Positions 1 to 8,594 of a stretch of DNA of 64,000 nucleotides are shown one piece after another. The stretch spans positions 1,426,001-1,490,000 of the forward strand of contig NZ_JBIWXY010000001.1 of the NCBI RefSeq assembly GCF_044751345.1. The letters are read 5' to 3'. The DNA is from Methylobacillus methanolivorans. GTDB lineage: Bacteria; Pseudomonadota; Gammaproteobacteria; Burkholderiales; Methylophilaceae. How positions within the stretch are numbered: position 1 is the stretch's first letter; each line of letters opens with the position of its first letter. Below the pieces are notes generated by a model, which did not search any database, was not told the origin of the DNA, and saw only the letters and a program-made list of their open reading frames with translations. A program made the position numbers and the translations under genes.

Positions 1-449
1 TCATACTTGAGTTCGGTGCTCGCCAACCATGGGTAGTTAGGCATCACGGACTGGGGTACCAGCGAGCGAGGCGCGATCAAATGTTGCGTATGCCAATCAT
101 TGGAATACTTACCACCAACGCGAGCCAAATCAGGGCCAGTACGCTTGGAACCCCACTGGAACGGATGGTCATACTTGGATTCAGCTGCCAGGGAATAATG
201 ACCGTAGCGCAATGCTTCATCACGGAAAGGACGAATCATCTGCGAATGGCAGAGATAACAACCTTCACGGGTATAAATATCACGGCCACGCTGCTCAAGA
301 GGGGTATAAGGACGCACGCCTTCCACCTTTTCCACTGTCTCCTTGATGAAAAACAGTGGGATGATCTCCACCATGCCGCCTGCACTAATGGCCAGCATGG
401 TAAACACCAGCAAGATACCTAGGTTGCGCTCAATTTTGTCATGCTTCAT
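1..449 (-). CDS. ccoO: cbb3-type cytochrome c oxidase subunit II, 3'-truncated by window edge
   Basis: Membrane-anchored monohaem cytochrome c subunit of the cbb3 oxidase, which passes electrons towards CcoN. About 149 N-terminal residues are inside the window. A hydrophobic anchor (about residues 9-30) is followed by the haem-binding CYLCH motif and SQMIRPF near residue 65, both typical of CcoO. The ATG at 449 has GGAG six bases upstream. The gene lies 41 nt downstream of ccoN on the same strand, the usual ccoNO order; ccoQ and ccoP would lie beyond the left edge. The family is usually 200-240 residues, so the C-terminus is missing only because of the window boundary. Confidence 0.95.
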   Translation of the reverse strand, partial: MKHDKIERNLGILLVFTMLAISAGGMVEIIPLFFIKETVEKVEGVRPYTPLEQRGRDIYTREGCYLCHSQMIRPFRDEALRYGHYSLAAESKYDHPFQWGSKRTGPDLARVGGKYSNDWHTQHLIAPRSLVPQSVMPNYPWLASTELKY

Positions 450-490
450 GAATAACTCCAGTAACTCGTCTCTTTACAATCAAGCGCCGA

Positions 491-1948
491 TTAGGCAGCC
501 GCTACATTGAGGCCTGCGTGGGCAGCCGTACTGCCCTGACGGATGGTCCTGAACATGTTGTAGCACATGATGATCATGCCAGTCAGGAAGAACACCCCAC
601 CCAATGCACGCATGACGTAGAACGGATGCATCTGGGCAACAGATTCCACGAAGGAATACTGCAAGTTGCCGAAGTCATCAAAAGCACGCCACATCAGACC
701 CTGCATGATGCCGGAGATCCACATCGCGGTGATGTAAAGCAGCACACCGATAGTAGCCAGCCAGAAATGGACATTGATCAGGCGCAAGCTGTACATCTGT
801 GTGTTCCAGATACGTGGAACCAGATGGTACATACTGCCGAAAGTAATCATCGCAACCCAGCCCAATGCACCAGAGTGCACGTGACCTACAGTCCAATCAG
901 TATAGTGAGATAGGGCATTCACATCCTTGAGCGACATCATCGGACCTTCAAAGGTAGACATACCGTAGAAGGACAATGCCACGATGAGGAAGCGGATCAC
1001 AGGATCTGTACGCAGTTTGTCCCAAGCACCAGACAAGGTCATGATGCCGTTGATCATACCGCCCCAGGATGGCAACAACAGCATGATGGAGAAGGTCGCA
1101 GCAAGCGTACCAGTCCAATCAGGCAGAGCTGTCCAATGCAAGTGGTGCGCACCAGCCCACATGTAGAGGAAGATAATTGCCCAGAAGTGCAGGATGGACA
1201 AGCGATAGGAATACACTGGACGACCAGCTTGCTTCGGAACGAAGTAGTACATCATGCCCAAGAACGCCGCAGTCAGGAAGAAGCCCACTGCATTGTGACC
1301 ATACCACCACTGGGTCATCGCATCCTGAGTGCCAGAAAACAAGCTATAGGACTCAAGGGAGAACAACTTCACAGGCACTTGCAGGTTATTGAAAATGTGC
1401 AGCAATGCCGTTGCAAGAATGAATGCCAGGTAGAACCAGTTGGCAACATAGATGTGAGGCTGCTTACGCTTAAGCAAGGTGCCGACATAGATCGCCAAGT
1501 AAGCTACCCAGACGAACAGAATCAGCAAATCAACTGGCCATGTCATTTCGGCATACTCACGCGCTTGCGTATAGCCGAACATATATCCGAGTGCAGACAA
1601 CGCCACCGCTGCTTGCCAGCCCCAGAAAGTGAAATTAGCCAAGCCTTCACCGCCGAACAATCGGGCCTGGCAGGTACGCTGAACAACATAATAAGAAGTG
1701 GCGAACAAGGCACTACCACCGAAACCAAAGATCACACCGCTGGTATGCACTGGGCGCAAGCGACCAAATGTGATGTATGGGCTATCAAAATTCAGGAACG
1801 GAAAGGCCAACTCGGAGGCGATATACACGCCAACGAACATACCAATCGCACCCCAGATCAAGGTCATGATGGCGAACTTGCGAATAATATCGTAGTTATA
1901 TTGCTCGCTAGTACCAACACCAGCAGACGCAATGCTTGCCGTTGCCAT
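491..1948 (-). CDS. ccoN: cbb3-type cytochrome c oxidase subunit I
   Basis: Catalytic subunit of the high-affinity cbb3 terminal oxidase of the inner membrane, which reduces O2 at a haem b3-CuB centre. The 485-residue product has about 12 membrane segments. Metal-ligand regions are visible: RPVHTSG near residue 70, WWYGHN in the middle (CuB His region), AGAHHLHW (CuB His pair) and TVGHVHSGALGW (haem His pair). I chose the ATG at 1948 (MATASIA) because GAGGAG lies seven bases upstream. An in-frame ATG at 1963 would overlap that ribosome site. The gene is followed by ccoO. Confidence 0.96.
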   Translation of the reverse strand: MATASIASAGVGTSEQYNYDIIRKFAIMTLIWGAIGMFVGVYIASELAFPFLNFDSPYITFGRLRPVHTSGVIFGFGGSALFATSYYVVQRTCQARLFGGEGLANFTFWGWQAAVALSALGYMFGYTQAREYAEMTWPVDLLILFVWVAYLAIYVGTLLKRKQPHIYVANWFYLAFILATALLHIFNNLQVPVKLFSLESYSLFSGTQDAMTQWWYGHNAVGFFLTAAFLGMMYYFVPKQAGRPVYSYRLSILHFWAIIFLYMWAGAHHLHWTALPDWTGTLAATFSIMLLLPSWGGMINGIMTLSGAWDKLRTDPVIRFLIVALSFYGMSTFEGPMMSLKDVNALSHYTDWTVGHVHSGALGWVAMITFGSMYHLVPRIWNTQMYSLRLINVHFWLATIGVLLYITAMWISGIMQGLMWRAFDDFGNLQYSFVESVAQMHPFYVMRALGGVFFLTGMIIMCYNMFRTIRQGSTAAHAGLNVAAA

Positions 1949-2030
1949 GGTCGCACTCCTCATCTAAAAGTCTATTTGTAAAAAACCGCAAAATTATATT
2001 CTTTATCCAAGCCCCTGGACAAGAAAAACC

Positions 2031-2621
2031 CTAAAAAAATTGGGTAATATCATGCGCCAGCTGCTCGGGTGTTTCATCATGCTTCAAGTAGGCCCGTACT
2101 TTTCCTGCGCGATCAACCACATACACCCCCGCACTATGATCCATGGTATAAGCATCTCCCGCATCAGCCTGCCTCTTGGCATATACCACCTTGTAATTTC
2201 TGGCGGCTTGCTTCAACTGCTCAGGCGTTCCATACAGCCCTATAAAGCGCTTATCAAAGAACGGTACATACTCAGCCAACACCGCCTGCGTATCGCGCTC
2301 AGGGTCAACAGTCACGAACAGCACCTGCACCTCCCCTGCATCCTTACCCAGCAACTTCATCGCATTAGCCATGGAAAGCATGGTAGTTGGGCACACATCC
2401 GGACAATGCGTGTATCCAAAAAATACGGCAACCACCCTCCCCTTGAAGTCATCAAGATGGCGCACATTGCCTTCATGATCCATCAAGGCAAACGCCCCGG
2501 TCAGCGCCTTATCGCTAATATCCGCACCAAACAAATCCAAATCACGCTGATCCTGCCCACATCCAGCTAACAGTAAAAAAAGCGCGAACAAACAACATCT
2601 CAACATCATCCACATACCCAT
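2031..2621 (-). CDS. SCO1/SenC family copper chaperone, lipoprotein
   Basis: Thioredoxin-fold protein of the SCO family, which delivers copper to or reduces cytochrome oxidase centres in the periplasm. A short hydrophobic leader ends in a lipobox (LLAGC), so the mature protein is probably membrane-anchored. The metal and redox motif CPDVCPT (CxxxC) sits near residue 75, and the distal His of the family is in DHSAGVYVVD near residue 160. The start is uncertain: TTG at 2630 and several ATGs within 30 nt are possible, and I prefer the ATG at 2621. It lies just upstream of ccoN on the same strand, which suits a role in cbb3 assembly. Confidence 0.9.
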   Translation of the reverse strand: MGMWMMLRCCLFALFLLLAGCGQDQRDLDLFGADISDKALTGAFALMDHEGNVRHLDDFKGRVVAVFFGYTHCPDVCPTTMLSMANAMKLLGKDAGEVQVLFVTVDPERDTQAVLAEYVPFFDKRFIGLYGTPEQLKQAARNYKVVYAKRQADAGDAYTMDHSAGVYVVDRAGKVRAYLKHDETPEQLAHDITQFF

Positions 2622-2670
2622 AGCCGACAATCCATAGGATTATCGGCCATCAGGCAAGTTATGCCAAACC

Positions 2671-2692
2671 GCGCATCAGGAATTGATGCGCG
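2671..2692 (-). terminator. stem-loop after ompW
   Basis: An 8-bp perfect stem (2671-2678 with 2684-2691, GCGCATCA) with a 5-nt loop lies just after the ompW stop. On the minus strand it is followed by GGTTTGG rather than a clean T-run, so termination may be weak. Confidence 0.5.
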
Positions 2693-2701
2693 AGCAGGCT
2701 T

Positions 2702-3367
2702 TTAGAAGCGCTTACCAAAACCAAAACCGATGACCCATGGATTAATATCCAAGCTATCAATCTTGGGGCCATTCTTCAGCTTCACATCGGTATCAATCCA
2801 CAAATACTTCACATCAGCATTCAGCAACCAACCATCCTTGAGGTTGATATCGAAACCAGCTTGCAGGGCAGGCCCCCAACTATTGCGCTCAACGCGAATG
2901 TCTTGCCCACCAAGCTGATTAGTGTGCAATCCATTATCCATAAAGCGAGTATAGTTAATACCAGCGCCAACATATGGATCAAATGTTTGATCAGGACGGA
3001 AGTGCCACTGAGCAGTCAATGTTGGCGGCAACAAATTCACAGAACCCAGATTCTCACTCGCTACACCATTAGCGCCCTTAATACTTACATCATGACGGGT
3101 ACCCAAAGCAAGCACCAACTCCAGCGCAATATTCTTAGTAACATAATAAGAAACATCCAACTCAGGAATCACTTGGTCATTCACTTCCAGCTTGGAGCCA
3201 GCACCAGCACCAGCCTCTCGATTCAGATACTTGCCCAGATCACTACTTTCGTTCGGGCTCACATTCACTGCCCGCGCACGAATCACCCAATCCCCAGCCT
3301 CTGCCATCGCAGCCAAAGGGGACAACAAGGCGCATACCAACAGAACACTTTGCTTCAGTTTCATCAT
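2702..3367 (-). CDS. OmpW family outer membrane protein
   Basis: Predicted eight-stranded outer-membrane beta-barrel of the OmpW family, a narrow channel for small hydrophobic or polar solutes. The 221-residue product begins with a clear Sec signal peptide ending near AAMA-EAGDW. The OmpW-type features are present: GDWVIRARAVNV at the mature N-terminus, a central FDPYVGAGINYT block, and a C-terminal aromatic residue after a final strand (GFGFGKRF). The ATG at 3367 follows a GAGAG element; the next codon is also ATG. It is divergent from ilvE, and the gap holds three copies of an octamer. The ligand cannot be told from sequence. Confidence 0.9.
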   Translation of the reverse strand: MMKLKQSVLLVCALLSPLAAMAEAGDWVIRARAVNVSPNESSDLGKYLNREAGAGAGSKLEVNDQVIPELDVSYYVTKNIALELVLALGTRHDVSIKGANGVASENLGSVNLLPPTLTAQWHFRPDQTFDPYVGAGINYTRFMDNGLHTNQLGGQDIRVERNSWGPALQAGFDINLKDGWLLNADVKYLWIDTDVKLKNGPKIDSLDINPWVIGFGFGKRF

Positions 3368-3382
3368 ATCTCTCGCTTTATT

Positions 3383-3447
3383 ATTAACCACAAAAAATTT
3401 ATGGAATTCATTCTACCCCCATTAACCATAATTTAAAAGTGGTTAAT
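3383..3447. promoter_or_regulatory. three ATTAACCA octamers in the ompW-ilvE gap
   Basis: ATTAACCA occurs at 3383-3390 and 3421-3428, and its reverse complement TGGTTAAT at 3440-3447. The last two form an inverted pair with an 11-nt spacer. They lie close upstream of ompW, where an operator would be expected. No specific regulator can be named. Confidence 0.4.
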
Positions 3448-3612
3448 AACCTATCAATTTACTCAACTTATTTAGGAGCCATATTATCTAACTGCATCCC
3501 TCACAAACCACTGTGTTCCATGGCAACAAAATCAGAAAACCCGCTATTCAAATACAAGGCCTTGCGCGTACAATGGGCGTTTTTGACAGCACTTGGTAAC
3601 GGAGAAGCAAAG

Positions 3613-4533
3613 ATGTCGATGGCCGACCGCGATGGTCTGATTTGGTATGATGGAAAAATGGTACCCTGGCGCGATGCCACCACACATGTACTGACCCATA
3701 CATTGCACTATGGCATGGGTGTCTTTGAGGGTGTACGTGCCTATAAAACAGACAAAGGCACTGCAATCTTCCGCCTGCAGGATCATACTGATCGCCTATT
3801 CCGCTCCGCCCACATCCTGGGCATGAAGATGCCTTTCGACAAGGCAACCCTGCTGGAAGCGCAAAAAGCCGCGATCCGTGAAAACAATCTTGAATCAGGC
3901 TACATGCGTCCAATGGCATTTTATGGCGCAGAAGCCATGGGCATTTCCGCCAAGACTCTGTCTACCCACGTGATAGTGGCTGCATGGAAATGGGGCGCCT
4001 ATATGGGTGACGATGCCATCAAGCACGGTATCCGCGTCAAGACTTCGTCCTTTGCCCGCCATCACGTCAACATCCACATGTGCAAAGCGAAAGCCAATGG
4101 CAACTATATGAACTCCATCCTGGCACATCAGGAAGCAGCCCAAGATGGCTATGATGAAGCTTTGTTACTGGATGTCGATGGCTTTGTTGCCGAAGGCTCA
4201 GGTGAAAATATCTTCATCATCCGCAACAACAAGATCTACACGCCAGATTTAACCAGTGCCCTGGAAGGCATTACACGCGACACCGTTGTGCAACTGGCCA
4301 CCGAATTTGGCTACCAGATCATTGAGAAGCGCATCACACGCGATGAAGTTTACTCAGCAGATGAAGCCTTCTTCACGGGTACTGCGGCAGAAGTAACGCC
4401 AATCCGTGAACTGGACAACCGTGCGATTGGTACCGGCACACGCGGCCCAATCACCGAGAAGCTACAGTCGAAGTATTTTGACGTAGTCCATGGCCGCTCT
4501 CCAGAGCATATCGGCTGGCTCACCCTGGTCTAA
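3613..4533 (+). CDS. ilvE: branched-chain amino acid aminotransferase
   Basis: PLP-dependent class IV aminotransferase that catalyses the last step of leucine, isoleucine and valine synthesis and its reversal. The product is 306 residues, normal for the family. Motifs include LHYGMGVFEGVRAY near residue 35, the catalytic-Lys region CKAKANGNYMNSILA in the middle, and EGSGENIFIIR and FFTGTAAEVTPI towards the C-terminus. I chose the ATG at 3613 because GGAGA lies seven bases upstream and the family N-terminus (ADRDGLIWYDGK) starts there. An in-frame extension upstream to 3439 is open but has no family similarity. A zinc-ribbon gene follows after 20 nt. Confidence 0.95.
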   Translation: MSMADRDGLIWYDGKMVPWRDATTHVLTHTLHYGMGVFEGVRAYKTDKGTAIFRLQDHTDRLFRSAHILGMKMPFDKATLLEAQKAAIRENNLESGYMRPMAFYGAEAMGISAKTLSTHVIVAAWKWGAYMGDDAIKHGIRVKTSSFARHHVNIHMCKAKANGNYMNSILAHQEAAQDGYDEALLLDVDGFVAEGSGENIFIIRNNKIYTPDLTSALEGITRDTVVQLATEFGYQIIEKRITRDEVYSADEAFFTGTAAEVTPIRELDNRAIGTGTRGPITEKLQSKYFDVVHGRSPEHIGWLTLV

Positions 4534-4553
4534 CTCAAGGAAAAGATTTCTAT

Positions 4554-4745
4554 ATGGCAACAGATATCAAGGAAATTGAGGTCACTGCAAAAGACTTGCC
4601 CTTGCATTGTCCAACCAAGGAGGTGGCGCTTTGGTGTTCGCATCCCCGGGTATTCCTTGATATTGCTGCCAATGGGCACGTTGCCTGCCCTTATTGCGGG
4701 ACTAAATATAAATTAAAAGCAGGCGAAACCATCGCCCAGCATTAA
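4554..4745 (+). CDS. small zinc-finger (CHCC-type) protein
   Basis: A 63-residue protein with a His/Cys zinc site: a CSHP pair near residue 30 and CPYCGTKY near residue 48. This matches the zf-CHCC domain family related to the mitochondrial complex I subunit NDUFS6. Such proteins commonly sit beside ilvE in betaproteobacteria; their role there is not established. It starts 20 nt after ilvE and is probably co-transcribed with it, ending at a strong terminator. Confidence 0.88.
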   Translation: MATDIKEIEVTAKDLPLHCPTKEVALWCSHPRVFLDIAANGHVACPYCGTKYKLKAGETIAQH

Positions 4746-4748
4746 TGC

Positions 4749-4781
4749 AATAAAGCCGGACATGTCCGGCTTTATTTTTAC
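4749..4781 (+). terminator. intrinsic terminator after the ilvE operon
   Basis: The near-perfect palindrome AATAAAGCCGGACATGTCCG, continuing with GCTTTATT, ends in a T-run. It has A-runs on the left too, so it can serve the convergent murI gene as well. Confidence 0.85.
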
Positions 4782-4805
4782 TCCTTGCAACATCCATTGC
4801 TGATT

Positions 4806-5627
4806 TCACAAGCACTCAATCGTGATCTCCCCGCCATGCAACCTCTGGATGAGCTGGGACGCACTACTGTCAGGACTATTGGTCCAACACTTGATCTCTC
4901 CCGATAGAGAGGAACCACTGAGCAAAGCGCCCTCATGCAATCGGTGACGCACCTGCCTAGCCACTGCCTCGCCCGTATCAATCAACACGACATCAGGCCC
5001 CGCTATCTCGGCAATCAGGGGCTTTACAAAAGGATAGTGCGTACATCCCAGTACAATCGTGTCGGCTCCTGCATCAATGAGCGGCTGGACATATCTAGCG
5101 ATCAGTGCACGCGTTGTTTCAAAAGTTAACTCACCCTGCTCGACACACTCAACCAAGCCAATGCAGGCCTGGGTGACAATCTTGATATTTTTCCCGTAGT
5201 TTTCCAGCAAAGCAGCAAATTGTGCGCTTTGCAGTGTCCCCGTCGTTGCCAATACCCCCACAACACCAGTACGCGTCGCAGCTACTGCGGGCTTCACTGC
5301 AGGCTCCATCCCAATAATCGGCAAGTCCAACTCTTGCCTGAGCGAGTGAATCGCAGCAGCGGTTGCCGTATTACAAGCCACAACGATCGCTTTTGCTCCA
5401 TGCGCTATCAGGAACCGGGCAATGGTACGAGAACGCTCGATAATAAAAGCTTGGGATTTAGGTCCATAAGGCGCGTGCAGTGAGTCCGCAAAGTACAGTA
5501 GGGACTCCCTGGGTAATTGCTCATGAATATGTCGCAATACACTCAGACCACCGACCCCGGAATCAAAGATTCCAATTGCAGATGGCAGTTCTGGTTTTCC
5601 CGCAGCAAGTGTTGATGAGTAAGGCAC
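4806..5627 (-). CDS. murI: glutamate racemase
   Basis: Cytoplasmic cofactor-independent racemase that supplies D-glutamate for peptidoglycan. The 273-residue product shows the N-terminal IGIFDSGVGGLSVLRH near residue 18 and the two catalytic-Cys motifs, VVACNTATA near residue 83 and VLGCTHYPF near residue 194. The C-terminal 20 residues, rich in Ser and Glu, extend slightly past the usual end. It is convergent with ilvE and divergent from the cobalamin adenosyltransferase gene. Confidence 0.95.
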   Translation of the reverse strand: MPYSSTLAAGKPELPSAIGIFDSGVGGLSVLRHIHEQLPRESLLYFADSLHAPYGPKSQAFIIERSRTIARFLIAHGAKAIVVACNTATAAAIHSLRQELDLPIIGMEPAVKPAVAATRTGVVGVLATTGTLQSAQFAALLENYGKNIKIVTQACIGLVECVEQGELTFETTRALIARYVQPLIDAGADTIVLGCTHYPFVKPLIAEIAGPDVVLIDTGEAVARQVRHRLHEGALLSGSSLSGEIKCWTNSPDSSASQLIQRLHGGEITIECL

Positions 5628-5726
5628 GATCTATAAAAAAGTGAATATCCAGATAGTTTACCCAAGCCTACGCTGAGGAGCCAGCAGGCGCATTGCTTTA
5701 CAATACGACTCATCGCTTCAATAAGG

Positions 5727-6299
5727 ATGAACATGGGTCACCGCTTAAGCAAAATCTATACACGCACCGGCGACGACGGCACGACAGGCCTGGGCAATGG
5801 CAGCCGCGTTGAGAAGAACAGCCTAAGGGTAGAGGCAATGGGGTGTATTGATGAGCTGAATGCCGCCTTGGGCATTTTGCTTGCTGAACCACTACCTGAG
5901 CAAATCAAGGATGCTTTAGTGCACATTCAACACGATCTTTTTGATTTAGGTGGTGAAATATCTATCCCTGGCTTCCAATTATTGCAAGCTGACCGTGCGA
6001 CGGCTTTAGAGGAAATATTGGACACGCTCAATGCCCAGCTGCCACCACTCAAGGAGTTTATCTTACCTGGCGGCACACGCCCCGCAGCACTCTGCCATAT
6101 GGCGCGCACTATCTGCCGCCGTGCAGAGCGAGTCCTGCTTGCCCTGCATCGTCAACATGCAACCTCGCCTGCTGCATTACCTTATCTCAATCGCCTCTCC
6201 GACCTGCTGTTCGTCATCGCACGTTATCTTAATCAAGCCGCCGGTCAAAGCGATGTGTTGTGGCAAAAGCAACGCTCGCACAGCAATATAGAAAAATAA
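5727..6299 (+). CDS. PduO-type cob(I)alamin adenosyltransferase
   Basis: Transfers adenosyl from ATP to cob(I)alamin to make coenzyme B12. The 190-residue product has the PduO-family ATP-binding N-terminus KIYTRTGDDGTTGLGNGSRV, followed by the helix region EAMGCIDELNAALG, and later FILPGGTRPAALCHMARTICRRAER with the family's Arg/Glu motif. ATG codons at 5727 and 5733 are both possible starts. It is immediately followed by the AT-rich regulatory region of the sulfur island. Confidence 0.92.
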   Translation: MNMGHRLSKIYTRTGDDGTTGLGNGSRVEKNSLRVEAMGCIDELNAALGILLAEPLPEQIKDALVHIQHDLFDLGGEISIPGFQLLQADRATALEEILDTLNAQLPPLKEFILPGGTRPAALCHMARTICRRAERVLLALHRQHATSPAALPYLNRLSDLLFVIARYLNQAAGQSDVLWQKQRSHSNIEK

Positions 6300-6354
6300 T
6301 ATAAAAATATAAAAAAAAAGTATTTTTAACTATTAAACATCATTGCTAAAGTGC
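6299..6354 (+). promoter_or_regulatory. sulfur-island promoter with conserved upstream box, copy 1
   Basis: The AT-rich box TATAAAAAAAAAGTATTTTT runs from 6308 and continues with AAC. An extended -10 element (TGC TAAAGT, hexamer 6347-6352) lies exactly 39 nt from the box start. Copies with the same spacing precede yezD and cysT. The position is that of an activator site at an extended -10 promoter. CysB is a plausible ligand, but this is inference. Confidence 0.6.
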
Positions 6355-6619
6355 GAGCTATCTTTTGCTGCGCACTTTTAAAGAACGTCTACATCATGTC
6401 GATATCAATCTGGGCATTTATATTAGGTCTTATCAGTGACCAGAGTCATCACCTGATCTGTCAGGCTACATCCCGCTAAGGCTATGCGCTGGCACCACGT
6501 TACCCTCTAGCCACCTTTAATACCTACTGTATCACCAGCGGTTAAACAGCACACTTGTTCATAAGCAAGGCTCGCTCACCAGTCTACTGGAAGCGACACA
6601 ACAATCAGGGAGATTTATC
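6355..6619. other. long leader upstream of the porin gene
   Basis: About 265 nt separate the predicted promoter from the TTG start of the porin. The stretch has no credible ORF and no T-run terminator that I could see. It would form an unusually long 5' untranslated leader, but I recognise no known riboswitch in it. Confidence 0.4.
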
Positions 6620-8200
6620 TTGTTCAATAAAACTGGGCTTATCCAGCTATTGATTGCCAGCGGCATTACGCTCACGGCAGGACTCAGCTATGCTGCCGAA
6701 GAGGCCGCAAACACCGCACTTTCAGCGGAAGAAATAGATCAACAAGCACGCATCAAGGCTCGCAAAGCTGAGATTGCAGCCGAGGCAGCCTTGGCAAAAA
6801 AAGCCGAAAAAGGCTATTGGGTAGCACCTCGTGCTTATGGAACGCAACGTGAGACAGAGCCTCCACGCTTTGTGAAACCCATTGAAAAAACCTGGTTAAA
6901 GAAATATACCGATATTGACTGGTTAGATGTGGGCGCAGACTATCGCTTCCGCTACGAAAACCGTGAAAACGACTTCCGCCGAGGCGTTAACGTCACCGAC
7001 GAACCTTTCCTGTTACGTTCACGTATTTATGTAGCCGTGCGCAATAAATTTGATCCATTACGTTTCACGCTGGAAGCCGAAGATGCGCGTCGCAACCACA
7101 GCAACTTCGCCCGTGATAACCGCGATGTCGACTTGGCAGAACCTATCCAGGCTTATGCAGAACTGTTCTTCAAGGATGGTTTAGGCAAGGATGATCTCGG
7201 TAATGATCGCCCGGTGAGCATCAAGGCTGGCCGTATGGCATTTGAACAGCTTGATCGCCGCTTAATCGCACGTAACGAATGGCGTAATACAACAAACACA
7301 TTCCAAGGCGTGCGCGCCACCTTCGGCCAGCACAAGAACGACTGGGAGCTGGATCTGTTTGCGTTACAGCCTATCGTGCGCTTCACCGAGCAACTTAATC
7401 AGCGCGACAAGGCACAATGGTTTTATGGTGCTGTATTCGATTGGCGCAAATGGTCTGATGTCATTACGCTGTCTCCTTCATACTTCTATCTCAAGCAAGA
7501 TGGCGATGAAGTGAAATACAACGCTTCCGGTGCCAGAGTGACCGGCGTCAATGATTTCAAGGATAGAGAAATACACACTGCTGGCTTGCGTGGCTATGGC
7601 CTGATCGGCCAGACCGGGTTTGATTACGATGCCAGCTACTATCGCCAATGGGGTGAGGAAGACAGAACCCCTACGGCCAAGCGTGATTATCGTGCCTACT
7701 CTTATATTGCCGAAATTGGCTATACCGCTGACCATGCATGGAAACCACGCTTCAGCGCAAACTACGGTGTAGCTAGTGGCGATAAAAACTCCAGCACAGG
7801 TACGAACGAACGCTTTGACCGACTGTTCGGCTTTGCCCGTCCATGGTCTAGCAATGATTACATCCAAATGGAAAACATCAATGCCACCAAGATACGCGCC
7901 GAGTTCAGCCCTTTCACCGGGGTCAATATCGATACCGGTTATAGTTGGTATAAGCTTGATAACGCCACTGATCGCTGGGGTGCGGGTAATAACCTGAGAG
8001 ATGCCACTGGAAACAGTGGCCGTGATCTCGGCGAGGAATGGGATATCCGCGTGCGCTTCCCTGTCGTCAAACAAGTATCAGCCAACGTAGGCTACGCCTA
8101 TTTCAAGGGTGGTGACTTTATCAAAAACGCTGCAGCAACCGCGGATCGCAAAGACTCTTCCAACTTCTTCTATGTTGAATTGACAGTCAGCGCCTTCTAA
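6620..8200 (+). CDS. outer-membrane porin of the alginate-export/OprP-like type
   Basis: Predicted 16-18-stranded beta-barrel that lets a solute cross the outer membrane. The 526-residue product has a signal peptide ending near LSYA-AEEA and a charged helical segment (about residues 35-65, rich in Ala, Lys and Glu). A barrel then starts at WLDVGADYRFRYENREN and continues with FTLEAEDARRNHS and IKAGRMAFEQLDRRLIARNEW, which resemble the alginate-export porin family. The C-terminus ends in aromatic Phe (YVELTVSAF), typical of barrels. TTG at 6620 is used as start, with GGGAGA six bases upstream. It shares a promoter box with yezD and cysT, so oxyanion or organosulfur uptake is a better guess than alginate. 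Confidence 0.82.
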   Translation: MFNKTGLIQLLIASGITLTAGLSYAAEEAANTALSAEEIDQQARIKARKAEIAAEAALAKKAEKGYWVAPRAYGTQRETEPPRFVKPIEKTWLKKYTDIDWLDVGADYRFRYENRENDFRRGVNVTDEPFLLRSRIYVAVRNKFDPLRFTLEAEDARRNHSNFARDNRDVDLAEPIQAYAELFFKDGLGKDDLGNDRPVSIKAGRMAFEQLDRRLIARNEWRNTTNTFQGVRATFGQHKNDWELDLFALQPIVRFTEQLNQRDKAQWFYGAVFDWRKWSDVITLSPSYFYLKQDGDEVKYNASGARVTGVNDFKDREIHTAGLRGYGLIGQTGFDYDASYYRQWGEEDRTPTAKRDYRAYSYIAEIGYTADHAWKPRFSANYGVASGDKNSSTGTNERFDRLFGFARPWSSNDYIQMENINATKIRAEFSPFTGVNIDTGYSWYKLDNATDRWGAGNNLRDATGNSGRDLGEEWDIRVRFPVVKQVSANVGYAYFKGGDFIKNAAATADRKDSSNFFYVELTVSAF

Positions 8201-8228
8201 TCGCTACTACTCAGGTATACCTCCACTT

Positions 8229-8259
8229 AACCGGCAGCCCATGGCTGCCGGTTTTTTTA
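8229..8259 (+). terminator. intrinsic terminator after the porin gene
   Basis: An 11-bp perfect stem (8229-8239 with 8243-8253) is followed by seven T. It separates the porin transcript from the yezD-sbp operon. Confidence 0.9.
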
Positions 8260-8280
8260 CACCTCAATATTCCATAAAAT

Positions 8281-8336
8281 ATATAAAAATATAAAAACAA
8301 ATTATTTTTAACTATTTAATAACCTTGCTACAGTGC
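8281..8336 (+). promoter_or_regulatory. sulfur-island promoter with conserved upstream box, copy 2
   Basis: TATAAAAACAAATTATTTTT begins at 8290 and continues with AAC. The extended -10 (TGC TACAGT, hexamer 8329-8334) is 39 nt from the box start. It is nearly identical to the copy before the porin over about 55 nt, and it stands 36 nt before the yezD start. Confidence 0.65.
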
Positions 8337-8369
8337 ACCTACTCATTGAACACAGCCAAGGGCAAAGGT

Positions 8370-8570
8370 ATGTCACACGAATCCAAACAGAAACCCAACG
8401 ATGACGTGATTCAGGAAATTCTGCGTTCAATTGACCTACTGCGTTTTGGCTCGATTGAAATCACCGTACACGATGGGCGGGTGACACAGATAGAGCGTCG
8501 AGAAAAAGTGCGCTTCAACAGTGACACTCAAAAAATTAAGCCCGCCCTGCAAAGCGCGGCTAATCACTAA
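8370..8570 (+). CDS. YezD family (DUF2292) small protein
   Basis: A 66-residue protein whose core, ILRSIDLLRFGSIEITVHDG followed by RVTQIERREKVRF, matches the YezD/DUF2292 family. Its members are small, of unknown biochemistry, and often neighbour sulfate or sulfonate uptake genes. The ATG at 8370 follows an AAGGGCAAAGG ribosome site. It is the first gene of a probable operon with the sulfate-binding protein (24 nt gap), DUF2325 and Mop genes. Confidence 0.85.
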   Translation: MSHESKQKPNDDVIQEILRSIDLLRFGSIEITVHDGRVTQIERREKVRFNSDTQKIKPALQSAANH

Positions 8571-8594
8571 ATCGATAATAAAAAGGATTGTTGC

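Noticed and set aside
1136..1981. Long plus-strand open frames across ccoN, and many others opposite real genes
   Set aside because: They lie antisense to well-conserved genes, lack ribosome sites and give protein sequence without family character.
3439..3612. N-terminal extension of ilvE
   Set aside because: The frame is open for 58 codons upstream, but the family N-terminus and a good ribosome site both support the ATG at 3613.
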